From Campylorhamphus procurvoides (Eukaryota; Chordata; Aves; Passeriformes; Dendrocolaptidae): 64,000 nucleotides of DNA. The notes beneath the pieces were generated by a model. It made no database searches. It was not told where the DNA came from and was given only the letters and a program-made list of their open reading frames with translations. The translations under genes were made by a program, and so were the position numbers. This document shows positions 12,762-25,577 of this stretch, piece after piece. Every line of letters begins with the position of its first letter. Positions within the stretch are counted from its first letter, which is position 1. The stretch spans positions 1,528,281-1,592,280 of the forward strand of contig WBMV01000141.1 in NCBI GenBank assembly GCA_013396655.1, written 5' to 3'.

Positions 12762-14262
12762 ATTCGTGGTGCTAGCCAGCTTAATACCTTTCAGAGCCCA
12801 GTTACTTGCATTTCTGCTGTCATACGTTTCCTGTGTGTTTGATGGATCTCCAAGATCACTTGCAACTTTTTTCCATAAGTGTAGTTGTTTGAGGAACTTT
12901 TGCAAAGAGTAGTACTGTTGCATTTTTTATTTTTCCCCCTTCAACTTTTAAGGTAAAAGGGTTTTTTTAGGTTTTGTGAACCCTTCACTGCCCTGTTAAG
13001 CAGTCCAGACAAGTATGTTGGGTCTTTAGGTGGTATTTTGGCTTAACGTCTCTTCTAGTTACCTAAGGGGAATATGGACTAGAGCACTCTGATAGGTGAC
13101 AGAGAATGTATTCTGTACTGCTATGTGTTCTCATGGTGGTGAAATGGCCCCTGTGTTTCTCATAGGATTTTGGATTGGAATCATCTTTGACCTCAGGACA
13201 ACAGATTGCTGTGGTGAAGCAGTAAGCGTTTGTCAGACTGCGGGGAAGGTCTTGGCATGTAGTGTAGTCATGGGCTCTGCACTTCTTCAGTCTCTTTTTA
13301 TCATATATGTTAAAGCTTAAACTCTGTTGCATACTTCTTACATATTCAGAAAGTGTGGCAATATCCACACTTTCATCACTATTTCATTATCTTTAAAATA
13401 TAGTTTAACATGGCAAAGGACATGGTGATAAATGAAGTCCCTAATCTCTTTAAATAAATCTCATAAGAGCAACTTCTTTTTTTCTGTGCTTTTCCCTTTT
13501 GATTGCTAAAGTGATAGTAATAAACGTACCTTTAGAGATACAGAAGGCAAAGACATGCATGAGAAGGAAATTAAAGCATGGTTAATATCAGTAGCTGGCT
13601 TTTCAAAGGAGACTACTTAAAAAAAAAACAGATGGGTAGTGTTAAAGATCTTTGCTGAAACAAAATCAAGAGCTGAAAGTACATTTCTTCCCTTTATTAG
13701 GGTTAAACTCAATGACTTGCTTGTTCAAAGATTTTTTTTGGGGGGAGGGGGGAAAGGAGGAAGGGAAGGATTGTTTGTTTGTGTTTAAAAAAAATAGCTT
13801 GAGAACTAAATACATCTGACATATAAGCTGCCAAAATTTAGCCTTAAGTTTACTGTTGTCTGAAATCCCCTGGAAATACAAGTGGGTGTGTTTTGCTAGA
13901 GTAATCCCATGTAAATTCAGCCCTGCCAGAAGCACTGTAGTAATGACTGTAATGTCTTTGAAGGCACTCAGATGCTTCCTTTCAAGACACTCTTAAATAA
14001 TTAAATCTTTTTTCTTTTTTTCAATTTACATGGAATATATAATGGCATCCCCAAGTACCAGATTTCCTTCCTTCCCTTCTTTCTCATGAAAAGCATAAAT
14101 AGAGTATTTTAATTAAGTCACTTCTTGCAAACTTGGATACTAAAGAAAGGTATTGAAAGAGCAAGTCCAGATAGTTCTTTATCCATTTGCAGGACCAGCT
14201 GTTTAGATGGCTACACATGGGCTTAATTTTCTTTTTTCTTTTTTTTTTCTTTTTTTGGACAG

Positions 14263-14481
14263 ATACTGAACGTCTCTATTCAGTAGTGTTCGAAGAGATC
14301 TGTGGGCGTTTCGGGAAGACCTATAACTGGGATGTGAAATCCTTGGTTATGGGTAAAAGAGCCCCAGAAGCAGCGGAAGTTATTCGAGATGTTCTAGATC
14401 TTCCAATAACTAAAGAAGAGCTAATAGATGAAAGTAAGATCATGCAGGAGAAGCTGTTCCCTACTTGTGTCTTGATGCCAG
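14263..14481 (+). CDS. PUDP: PUDP exon 2 (HAD cap domain, first part)
   Basis: This exon is 219 bp and encodes 72 whole codons (expected residues 22-93), flanked by the last two bases of the Asp21 codon and the first base of the Gly94 codon. It begins right after a long T-rich tract ending in GACAG (acceptor AG at 14261-14262) and ends at CCAG before GTATGA at 14482. The protein reads [16 protein letters not shown] at its start and LFPTCVLMP at its end, matching the helical C1-type cap domain of PUDP. The cap closes over the active site and helps choose the substrate. An upstream ATG at 14187 opens a longer frame, but it runs through the polypyrimidine tract and is not coding. Both flanking introns are phase 1. 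Confidence 0.95.
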
Positions 14482-14782
14482 GTATGATTCTTTTCAATAT
14501 TTACAAACTCTTTATAAGGTTATTTAAATGCTGATCAAGGCAGAAGTTTGTAATCTGTCTTCCACAAAACAGTTTCTCTTACATATTCTGTTGCTCTTGT
14601 TTTAGTAAGTTTTACTCAAATCCATGTTACTTACCAATCTAAAGTGGTATTTTACCTGTCAAAGGGTACTTTTTTCCCGTTTACTTGGCAAAAAGCTTTT
14701 TTCTATGTGTTTAAAAGAAGAAAAAAGATGAGGTTTATGTGCATGAATTCTGTTTTGTAAACCAGCCATTCTTTATAATTGT

Positions 14783-14874
14783 TGTTGTCAGTTGTGTTTT
14801 CCCTGGCTATGAGGATAGTCTGACTTTGTGTTGTCAGTTGCGTTTTCCCTGGCTATGAGGATAGTCTGACTTTG
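14783..14874. repeat. 46-bp tandem duplication in intron 2
   Basis: Units 14783-14828 and 14829-14874 start TGTTGTCAGTTG and end GATAGTCTGACTTTG. They differ at one position (T/C), which suggests a recent event. It lies 300 bp downstream of exon 2. Confidence 0.97.
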
Positions 14875-16338
14875 TTAAGCACAAATACGTTTGCCTGCAC
14901 ATTTAAAAGTCGGTTCTTTCACTTGGGATTAATCTCACTTAAACCTAAGCACTGAAACTCAAGTAAGGGTGTCTGAGTGTGCCACTAGAGAGGGAGGGTT
15001 CCTCAGGTTAACCTAAGACAGGCAAGTTTCCTCACTTTCTGAAGATACATGTCTTTTACTAATGATTGTGCAGGATGCCTAAATGAGTAGCTTCAATCAG
15101 GTACCTCAAGATAAGGAAGAGGATGAATCTTATCTATAGTGTGAATGCATACTTTTATATTCAATTACATTTAAATCTGAAATGCTTAGAGAGAAATCTT
15201 CAACCACGCAAGACTAGCAATACCTAAAGCTGGGATTGCTGTTAACTTTATGTACAATATTAAACTTTCTGGAACAAATATCAATAATTTATGAAGGAAA
15301 AAAAAAGAGAGGGAGAGGAATATAAAAAAGGTATTAGAAGTTAAATAACTGCATGTCACTGTACAAGCCTGACTGTTATCATTTTTTCTCTTTGAACGTG
15401 TGCTCGTTTGTTCTGACAATTTCTACAGCACATTAATGTTTTAATTTTTAGATGCTGTTTTATACCTAGTTTCATACTGCATTAGGAGTATGAAAGTTAA
15501 AAATATGTGGTATGTTAGGAATAAATAACAAGCAGCAAAAATAAGAGGTGTCATTTTTTTAGCAGCTTAAAAAACTTGAGTATTTTTGTGCAGCCAACTT
15601 AGTTATCTTTCTAATGTCTTCTATGTGCATGATTTTTCAAATTGCATCTCTCTTGCTCATAGTTCCACTTAAAACTGTAAGCCTAGTTAAACTCTCCAAA
15701 ACAAAAAGAAGGATGGATTGATGTATTTTTCTTTTCTCATGTCAGACTTTTGGGACTAACTTTTCAACTATATCTTTTGCAAGCAAAACAGAAAAACCTT
15801 AGTCTAGGCTTAGAAAATGCCAGATAAATAAATGAGCTGGGTAAAATATTAGGAGTTGCTGTAATGAAACAGCATGGGTAATAGATGCTGTTAAGTGGAT
15901 ATTGTGCCAGCTGAAGATTGTGGTAATGTGACTGAGCTGCCGTGAACAGAGTTGGAGATGTGATGGAACAGATTAACTGAAGGAAACATGAAGTTTTGTG
16001 CAGTCTCTGCCTTCAAAAAGTGAATTCTTGGCTTGCTGAAGCTGGGCTATTATCGATGAAACAAGCAAAATTCTTACTGTGAAAAGCAGGTAAACATTTT
16101 CATAATTACCAGAATTGTTCAACTGATTATCTTTTCAGTTCAACTAAATCCATATGATAACTTTCTTCAGGCTATTTTCTAAAGAAGAATTCATGTGAAC
16201 TAACATATGTTACTCTCACTGGCCATTATGGAGAGCAAAGGCATCCTTGGTCACTGTGGTCTGTACTTTACTTGGTCATAGCATATGAGACACAAGCTGA
16301 ATTTCCATCTGTCTCTCTGCTCCTCCCCTTTTCATTTT

Positions 16339-16510
16339 ACAGTTAGTAGTATTACCATTATTATATTTTAATTTGTTTTGATCTGTTCTTATCTCAAACC
16401 ACAAGTTACTTTTTTTTCCTGATTCTTCTCCTCAGCCACTGGGGAGGACACAGGCACTAAGTGAGCAGCTGTGTGCCAGCTTAGTTGCCAGCTGGGGTTA
16501 AACCATGACA
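16339..16510 (+). mobile_element. 3' end of an endogenous-retrovirus LTR
   Basis: The landmarks CAGTTAGTAGTATTACCATT, CTGTTCTTATCTCAAACCACAAG, a pyrimidine-rich stretch, and GAGCAGCTGTGTGCCAGCTTAGTTGCCAGCTGGGGTTAAACCATGACA match in order the 3' half of an ERV LTR class widespread in birds. It ends with CA at 16510. The 5' part of the LTR is too diverged to place, and could reach back to about 16200. No viral coding sequence is visible. Confidence 0.7.
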
Positions 16511-19500
16511 CAGGCTATATTACAGCCATACCACTTAGTGTACAACACTTCGGAGACATGAGTGATTGAAGATGGAGTTTTGACTATTTCAGCGTGGACA
16601 GACAGACAAGCCTCAAAACATCAGACTGTGGTCAAAATGAAAATTTTGTTTAAGAGGCTATATCCATTTCTAATATGGAATTTTTCTGGTAACTATTTGA
16701 GAGTTTTTTGAAGTTAGATTTATTTTTAGTTATGAAAGAATCTTAGAGAATGGTAGTTTTGATTCAGTGGAGAAAGAAATTAATCCAAGACAACACTGAC
16801 AAAATGACAGGGATGCCACTGTTCTGGTTTTCTAAATATTTCTGTCAGAGTACAGACATTGTTATCTACAAGAGTAATGTAGTAGGCTTTCTGTTTCTGC
16901 AAATGCATTTTTGCATTTGTGTTGCAGAGAAGTGCACAGTCTGAAGAATAAGGAAATACAAGTGAAACAGAAGAAACCATGCATATGTATATCTATCTAT
17001 GTATACATGTTTAGGTGTGCTTCTGTATAACAAAAAACTAGAATATACATAGAACCAGAAAAACTGAACTCCAAGTTACACAACTGCCAACAGTTACTAT
17101 AATCATGTCAGGATTATGAAACTACTGCTATTCTTTCACAGTAGTCTCTGGGTTTCGGCTCATCATCATTATCATAAAGCACAGATCCTTAAGGATTGTG
17201 TGGCTATGTGTACCTTTCAGACATTTTCCATTCCTGTGTTATTTTCATGATAACTGGGATTTAGTTGTTTAGGTCCTGTTCAGCCAATGCAGAATGTGAT
17301 GTGCAAGCTATTTTCCAGTTCAAGTACTGTTTCTTGCAGCCATGAGAAGGTAATTTCATACCTCAATTTTAGTACCAAATGAAGCCAGTCAGAAAGCACA
17401 AAAAGAGAAGAAAGGAAAACAGTTTGAAATTTCAATGGCAACTCCAATTTTTTTTTGTTGTTGTTCAACAGTTCCATTCAGCCAGCAGTCCAGTGTGCTT
17501 AACTACTGCTTTCTTGATTCATGTTGTGCCCTTAATAGTTAAACAGAGTTCCTACCATGCTATATTTTCTTTTTCTTGCTGTTATTCTCTAGCGATAGGA
17601 AACTCTAGTGAGCCCATGCTGGGCTCAGTGAGCCTGTAACCCCTAGAGATCAGTCAATTAGCTGCAAACTCAGAATGATGTTTTCTGTTTGGCTTATTTC
17701 AAAGATTTGGCCTTTGCATCAAGTCCTAAAGGATTGCAACGCAAACATGCTTTTGTCAGGAAATCAGCAACACAGTTGTTGCAGTTTCTAAATTATGTAA
17801 AATTTAGTATTTTTATTTTTTCTATGGTCATACATCTGTCTATATCTGACTGTAATGAGAGTAATGATTTGGTGATTAGGGAGTCTCTCTGACCAGAAGG
17901 ATCTCTGGTACTTTTAAGAGGGCAGAGATGAGAAGACAAAATTCTTTATTACTAGTCAACTACCTTCCAAAGTGAGGAATAGGTTAGTAGTTTTCACCTC
18001 CTGTTTTGTAGCTCAGGGAAAGGGTAACATACCATTGTAGATTTTTAAAGTATATCATAACAAAAAAAAAGCAGGTTCATGTGAGAGTTATGTTTCCATA
18101 CTCTCATGAGATTCAGCAAAAATGTTTGTGTTGTTCACTGTTCTGAAGTATTCTGTGTAGCACAGAGATGATGTTAGTATAAAGCTAAAAGAAAAATGAA
18201 AATTCCTTTTGTTTTTCATCAATTTGAGTTAGCTTTCAGGAGTTTCATCTTGTTAATTTTCACTTCTTAATGAATGTCTTTTAATTAAAAATGTGATAAC
18301 TTAAAAATAATCATGTAGAAAACCATGTTGCAGTAGCATGTTAAGTAATTCAATAGGGAGTCCCATTAGGTCATTTTAGTATAGCATTACTTGGTTTCCT
18401 GAACTCTTGCTATACATGTTTGTATTAGACAGTGAGAAGGAAAAAAGTGACAGCCCAAGGGTTTTGTTGTTCAGTGTAAATCTTATTTTTAGTTTGTCAG
18501 TTGATCCAATGTATTAGTCACCATGATTTCAGCTGAATCTAAAGAGAGCAAACGCATTTGTAATCTAATGGAGGAATACTTCCTTTAAAAAAACTATATA
18601 TAATATATGCTTTTCTGCAATTATTAGAAAAAAAAAAGCTGATCTCTTTCTTTTGAATGTGTCTGTGGTCTCAGAAGAAATAACTCCTTTGTGTTGGTTT
18701 AATTCATTTTCTTTTCCCAAGGTTGATAACTTCATTGACATTTGTGATTAATTGGGTTTTAAAAATGCTGACATTTAAAGTTGATCCTTCCTCTTTGCAG
18801 CTTCTGTAACAAAACTCAACTTGCAATTCTTTTCACCTATTTTTCTTTCCAATAGTTACCAGTGTTGAACTATTGCATTTAGTATATATTGAGCTTCTGT
18901 GTCTGTTCTAAAACTTCGTATTTAAAGAGATAGCATAAATAAACAATATTTAGTTTTTTGATTATCTAAAAAAGAGTGCGTTTGGAAATTAAGCATAGCA
19001 ATGTGGGCTATTTAATCCTAATTTTTTTATAATTACTTGAAGAATTTATATTATACTCCATAAGATAGTTATTGCCTGTGTGCCATGTTAGGAGTGGATC
19101 CTTAATGCTAGAAGAACAGAGATCCTTATTTCTTTTGATCTTTCTTTATTTTTTGTTCTTGCTGTATGTGACTAAGCTTTCAGTAGAAGCAGGGGGAGGG
19201 TGGTTGCAGAAGTCTAACAGAGGTGTCCCTCTGTGATGGATGGGCCCTGATGTAGCTACAAGTTAGAAGTGATCAAAATCATGGGAATTTTCAGCATATT
19301 TCTTTATAGTCTTTGATTGGTTTGATTGTCATTTGATTGTAGCTGTAGAGGATATAATGACACAGTATATGCCAGGGGAAGTTTCTTACAGATGTTTAAA
19401 GCAGTTCCTCAGTTCCTGTCCTGTTGATGTTTTCTTTTAAAAAAGCACTATAAGGATACTAAGGAAGATATTACCTTCCTAATAATTATGTGCTGAATTC

Positions 19501-22096
19501 GTACAATAATTGTGTCAGTAATTCGATATGGTGACTAAGTGTCTAGAGCTATACAGGTGATAATTGATGCAAATAAAAATGGATTTTCTTGATTATAGCT
19601 TTTACAAAGAGGAAAGCAAACCTGGAAAAAAGTATTTTTCATCTGTTTTGTGCTTGTTGAGTTATGCTAGCTGTTCTTCCAAATGCAATTTATTTTTTTT
19701 CTGTGCAGCTGATTTGCTGCTTGCATTTTTTTCCTAATCTATCCTGCCCTATTTACACATATACAAACAATATTTTTTTAAATTGCATATTAAAATGCAT
19801 TTTCTGAGTAATGTAAGTATTTGCTCTTTAGAGGTATTAGGGAACATTTTAGTTCTCTTGTTGTGAGGTAAGCCAAAAAGAGAAATCAAATACACACCCA
19901 TACCAATTTACATGCTGAAATCATGACATGCTGGGGGCCTATAACATAGAACCCTGAATAAATAACCTTTCTGCAAGAGTGCTTTTCTGTGGTTGGCTAT
20001 CTCCAATAGAAGCATAGAATAAACATACCCTATGAGAGACAAACTGAAGCTGTAATGCAGCAGCACTGAAGAAAATAAGCTATTTGAAAAGAGTACAACT
20101 TCAGAGAAAACTTACTATATTATAGCAAGTGCACAGGAGATAGGAAAAGTCTTCTGCTTGTGTAATCTTTGGTCTTCTTTACATTACTACACATGTGATA
20201 TGCTAGCCTTGCTAAACATTGCAGCTTATTTAGAACAAGTTCCTTAGAATGAACGCATTTCATTTTAAAGAAGAGATGCTTAGGCTACTGATTTACGTTA
20301 AGCATCTTAGTACTTCCATTAATTTAATGTAGAGTTACTACATATTTCAGAATGAAAACTTAAACTATCTGGAATAAAAAATTAACTTGTATTTAACATC
20401 ATATTTCAGTGAGATGACAGATTAGTATCATACGAGAAAAAATGTGCTTGCTTACTGTAACCATTTAAGGGTATATAAGAAGGCTTTTAAATGGATGATA
20501 TGTTGACATTACAGGAGGAATAGCACTTATTATTTCTGTCCAACTCAAAATCTAATTTCACAGAAGTACATGTATTTAAAGTTTAAAGGCCATCTTCAAA
20601 GAAGAGCATGGAGCTGGAAATGTCAGTTATTAACTGTTTGATAAGATTCTGGAGAATAGATGAGAAATCTGCAGAGAGCCATACCTACAAGTCTGTTCCA
20701 GTGAGGTGGATTAGTCAATGCACCTGTTCACTAATTCACACACTTTATTATCTGTAGTACCATAACTTCTCCAAGTTGGGCATATGACTGTACTTAATTA
20801 TATGCTTAACATGCCTGGCAGATAAAGTGGTTGTTTATAGAATTGAAAGGCTAGATCATGTGGGAAATTCAAGTCAAAAATGCTGGGGTGGCAAAGGAAA
20901 TAATTAAATGGACAAGAGGAGTAGGAATGGTTTGAGGGAGCAGGGACCAGACATAGCTACAACAGTTAGTTAGAAGGAAGGAAGGGAATAAAATTATTTT
21001 AGTATAATCAGACATGAAATATAGGATAAGAATTCATACAGCTAGAAGATGAAAACAGAAAATTATGCTCAAGTTGTTTTAAAGAGCCAAAAGTCAACTG
21101 GAGTCTGCATGAACCTAAGCTGCCTGAAACTAATATCCTGTGTCCAGAACAGTTGGGATTAATACCAAGAAGCAGAGCTGAAATGATTTTACAGATATGG
21201 AGGGATTTCCTCTTGCAAGTTGATAAAGACCAGACATCAGATCTTGTTTTCCATTACATAGCACTAATTGTTTTTCCTGGGAGAGGTATTCAGCATTTAG
21301 AATGCTGCAGCAAAGGAACATTAAAACCTCTTCAAAGAAAATTCAAAACTGGAACCAAATAATGAAGTATGTTTCCCTCTTACAGAGACTGCTCTGTATT
21401 CACTGTTCACTGCATTAACCTTCCCTAGAAGACTGGATCAGATTGAAGTTTCTACCCATTAGGCTTGAGGTGTTCATTACTCTGGGTTCACAGCATCGAT
21501 AGATAAAGCTCTGGTATTAACAACTGTGACTGACAGCTGCTCTCCTCTGCCCAGTGTTACTTGCTTTAGTAATTGCAAAAGAGAGAAACTGAGCTCCCTT
21601 AGGGGCTGGTTTGGGCCAGTAGGATACCTACTTCAGAAATTAAAAACTGTGCTCCAGTGAGGAGAGTATATTTCTTTGATTCTTTTTTTCAGGAGCATAA
21701 CTGTATATGAAAGAAAATCTTCTCCCAAACTTTCAAGAGTTTGAAATAATAAACTTTGATAATATGGGGACGTTGCTTAATGAGTTTCTAGTGGGTGTCA
21801 TTATGTAATGATGTTGAACCCATTTTTTGACGTATTTTGAGAAAAGCATCATTTGATAACAGAACAAGTATATATATACCTTGGGGAATGTTCCGTGATT
21901 TTTGTCTGGAGAAGGAATGTTTCAGATATAGCCAGAATTTTCTTTCATACTAATTGATTGAAATAGGTTATTACATTCAGTAGAACAGCATTGTTGAAAT
22001 ATTGCTAAATAATTTGTGGTTAGGTGCGAACAATAATACACATACGAACTTATATGCACATATGTAAAAACAAAAAAATATATATTTGTCTTGCAG

Positions 22097-22326
22097 GGGT
22101 TGATAAGCTGATTCGTCATTTACACAAGCACAACATACCTATAGCTGTTGCCACCAGCTCAGGTGAAGTCTCATTTCAGATGAAAACAACCAGACACAAA
22201 GAGATTTTTGGTCTTTTTCACCACATCGTGTTGGGAGATGACCCCGAGGTGAAGTGTGGCAAACCACACCCTGATCCATTTCTAGTTTGTGCAAAGAGAT
22301 TTCACCCTCCTGCACCTCCAGAGAAG
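22097..22326 (+). CDS. PUDP: PUDP exon 3 (HAD core motifs II and III)
   Basis: This exon is 230 bp: two bases completing Gly94, then 76 codons (expected residues 95-170). The acceptor is TTGCAG at 22091-22096 and the donor is GTAAGA from 22327, in phase 0. It carries HAD motif II as ATSSG (Thr/Ser around residues 113-115, which bind the phosphate) and motif III as GKPHPDPF, with the conserved Lys at about residue 149. The stretch [14 protein letters not shown] is typical of the family. The frame stays open beyond the donor into a T-rich intron, but the homology stops exactly at the GT. Confidence 0.95.
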
Positions 22327-25300
22327 GTAAGAACAGGAATGGACAAAAAAGAATCTAGGAATATTCTGTTTGGGCTATATTTGTTGCTTTTTTTCCTTTT
22401 TCTTTTTTTCTTAATTGTGATTAATGCTTATATTAAATTTAATATAAACATTATAAAAATCAACAACATCCATTTTCAAAGATGTTTGTGCTGTTGAAGG
22501 AAGAGATTCCCCTCACTACATCTAGTATTGGTAGTGCAGATCGCTCTGATTTACTACACAGTACCATTCAGTAATAGGAAAGTGTAATGATTTTCTGCTG
22601 TGTACATAAATTGTGCAATCTTAACTTCAGTATTCAAAGTTTGGAAACAGTTTTTTAAACTGTTTAAAGTTTAGTTTAGTTTTCATACGTTCATGGCTGA
22701 TTTACCTCTTTAAGTGTCGAAACATTAAAGATAGTTCTTTGTGAGGAGGGCATGTATTTTTCCTAAACCACATCTTTCCTCTTGCAGTCTAAATCTCTGA
22801 GATCATCGCTCTTGTTTCCGATTTAAAATTATCAGTTTGAGCAATTTTTCTCAAATAGTAGATGTGTTTAGTTTTTCCTTCTTATATGTAACTTTTCAAA
22901 CTTTATTCTGAAATAGAATCTGTAGGGAGAATACTTGAAAGATAAACTGTGGGTTATTTAAAACAATGTCTTCTCTTTTATTTTAAATTAAATTGCCTTT
23001 ATCTTTAGAATATTTTTCTCACTTCTTCTCTGTCCCAAGTGGAACATAAGTTCTGAAGTTTCTGAGATTCGTTGCTGCAAGAAAATGCACTACATACTAA
23101 TTTTAAGGAAGATTAGGCTGTGATTACTGTTCTCTCAGTAGGATTATTGAGGAAAAAATGGCTGCACAAATACATACAGAATGATTAGCTAAGATTTCTC
23201 AGCCTTTCGTATTTAAACTTCTCACTCAGAGTCTAAAAGTTATTTTCGTTGCCTGAGAATACACGGTAAAATAATTTTGGTGCACTGTGGTTTACCATTG
23301 GCCAGTGTTAATCAAACGGGATTTGTGTTCTGGTTTAATTTGATTTTTTTTTGTTGTGTTGCAAGTTCTCTTGATATTCCCTGTATTCTCATTTGTAAGT
23401 TTGCTTGTTTTCAAAAGATACAACAAACGTATGTTAACATGTTCATGCTCATAACAATGTATGGACACATTAGGTACTTGTGTGAGTAGGCCTTCTGTGC
23501 GTGGCTTGCTCCAAATATTGAAGAATTTGAACAGCAAGGCTCTAAATCTCACCTTAGAGTCAAGGAATTATGAATTTTGAATATGTTAATATTCATTTCA
23601 GAGCAAATACTGAGAAGCAGCTCCAGATTTTGGACAGAGGAAGAGAGGAGTTGAACATAAGCTTAAACCACAGTTTAAGGTTGTTTTCACATAAAAATAT
23701 TCTTTCTCTCTTAACTCTAAGAGGATGGTGTATTTTTCTGGGAAACGGGATGAGGTGTGTAACAAATACTTTTCAGTTGGATTGGAAGTATAGCTGTAAG
23801 CTGTTTTGTAATTCTGAAAGTAAAAGAGCAGAAAGTGTTGATAATTTGTGTAAAGCTGAGTCATAACTGTTATTGTATCTCAAGGAGTAAGGAAATTGAA
23901 TGTCAGCTGTGTTAGTGGCAAATTAACCTTTAATTTCATGTGAGGAGCAGGACAGCTTTTCCAAAACTCTTAGTTTATTTGGTTCTATTTCAGAAAAGTC
24001 ACAAGGTGGTAATAATTAAAAAGGACAAAACAACATCCCAAAAACAAGCAACAAAACCAGTGACACTGCTCTAGATAATTTCATTTGTTCCCTTAGTTAT
24101 GTTAACATTTAAAAAAAAAAATTGAAGATAATAGTAGCTTAATATTAATTACACTTACACTTAATATTTTTAAACTTTGAAGGTATGTTAGATAAACAGA
24201 ATTACAGATTGTTTATAGTGGGTTTGTCTTTTTAATTTTGTTAACTTTTTTTTTTAAGAAAAGCATAAATGTTTGAATCCATGTTTTTCCTCTATATGAA
24301 GTTTACAGCATCAGAGTTCCCTTACTGCAGATGAAATTCAACCAAACTTCTTTTTTGATGTATTTACAAAAGTAAAAATATCAAAGTGTGAAAATGTAGC
24401 ACACGAACAGAACTCCTAAGAGGAAGAAAATGAAAAGAGTATGTTTGAAACATTTGTGACCAGTTGCAGAGTAGTGATGGCATCTGCAGTGTTTAGTCCC
24501 AAGCAGTGAACTAATAGAGCTGCAGGTTTGGATTTCTTGCTACCAACCAGTAGCATGCAAGTTTGCAGCCAGATATCAGGAGGTAAAGGTGATGTCTGCA
24601 TAAGCAAGTAATTGGACTCAAGCAAAACAGATTGTTAGAGCATCATGTGTGGTGCTTAGGTCCATACATCTGTGCGGAATGTGATTTGAATGTTTTCCTT
24701 TGGACTAGTCTAGTCGTTGGCTGAGATAAGGCTCTTTGAAGCTTTATGTCTGCTTAAGCATTGGAGGTTGCTTGATAAACACCTGGGCAGAAAGTCCACT
24801 GTAGGTTCCTAGTAGAGCAGCCTTGTATACATGAAAACTAACCAGTGAAACAAACCATCAGGTAGCAAGTGAGGGCTGTCAAGTTTGCTTCAAAACTTCA
24901 CAGCTGCTCCAAGTGAAAAATACAATGTAGCCACAGAAAACCAAATCCCGACTTTAGCTGTAGTGCCGTATCAGTCTGTGACTGTTGCTGTGCAGGTATG
25001 CTTTTGCAAGTAGAGTAGTTAAGTGGTATATAAATGGATATGATACCTGTTTTACTGTCATTGAAGGATGTAATAATTGTCCATCTGGGAATTTCTTAGA
25101 TGTTAACCTTTTGATTTGCAGTCTTTGGTTAACTAGGAACTTAATAAGCATAATGAAAACACAGCACAGGAATTTCAAACAAGATACACCCTGCAAATTC
25201 AACCTAGGTCTTGCTATCATGTGATATATCAAGCATCATATGAACTTTCAACACTAGCAACAATGTGCAGTCATATAAGTAATCAATTAAATCAGGTAAT

Positions 25301-25577
25301 CAAAATATGATTTGGAGATTAAATACTCGAAAGTTTGCATTTTACTAATATTTAAATTAAAAAATAAATATATTCCAAATTCTGCTCTCAAATGCACAGA
25401 TGCAGCTTGTATGAAAACCATCTGGAGCTGTACATACGTAGACACAATGTGTTCTTGAATGTTACAGAAATTTGAGACCACAAAAGACTGTGTTCTTTTT
25501 CATACGTTTGATTTAGATGATTGAAAAACACTTTTCATAGTATTATTTCTGTTTGGATTTTGGTGAGGGAATACTTA

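Larger units (their letters stand above)
1..14262 (+). other. PUDP intron 1, right-hand part
   Basis: AT-rich, no recognisable exon on either strand. I looked for the missing first exon, which should contain a Phe-Asp-Met-Asp-Gly coding stretch before a GT donor, and did not find it. The short open frames here have no family resemblance. Recognised contents are the CR1 tail near 2.6 kb, LTR-type repeats near 4-5 kb and 11.2-11.6 kb, AT and GT simple repeats, two short tandem duplications and a poly-C tract with a gap. The rest (for example 1-2500, 5100-6900, 8100-11200 and 12800-14200) shows nothing I can name. Confidence 0.8.
14482..22096 (+). other. PUDP intron 2
   Basis: A 7,615-bp phase-1 intron with GTATGA at its 5' end and TTGCAG at its 3' end. 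It contains a 46-bp tandem duplication near its start and the 3' end of an LTR up to 16510. The region 16520-22000 is AT-rich with no feature I can support. Just before exon 3 there is a short AT-rich stretch of ATATAT type. Confidence 0.93.

Noticed and set aside
12672..12923. Frames reading poly-Pro or poly-Gly
   Set aside because: They are translations of the poly-C tract and run through unresolved bases.
14187..14262. An in-frame ATG upstream of PUDP exon 2
   Set aside because: The added residues come from the polypyrimidine tract and acceptor site; homology begins exactly at the AG.
21121..21480. Possible old repeat or exon around the 62-70 codon frames near 21.1-21.4 kb
   Set aside because: No landmark of a known repeat or protein could be recognised, and splice sites are not convincing.
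22327..22497. Continuation of the exon 3 frame past the donor
   Set aside because: The residues after Lys170 are low-complexity and unlike PUDP; a good GTAAGA donor sits at the boundary and exon 4 joins in phase.
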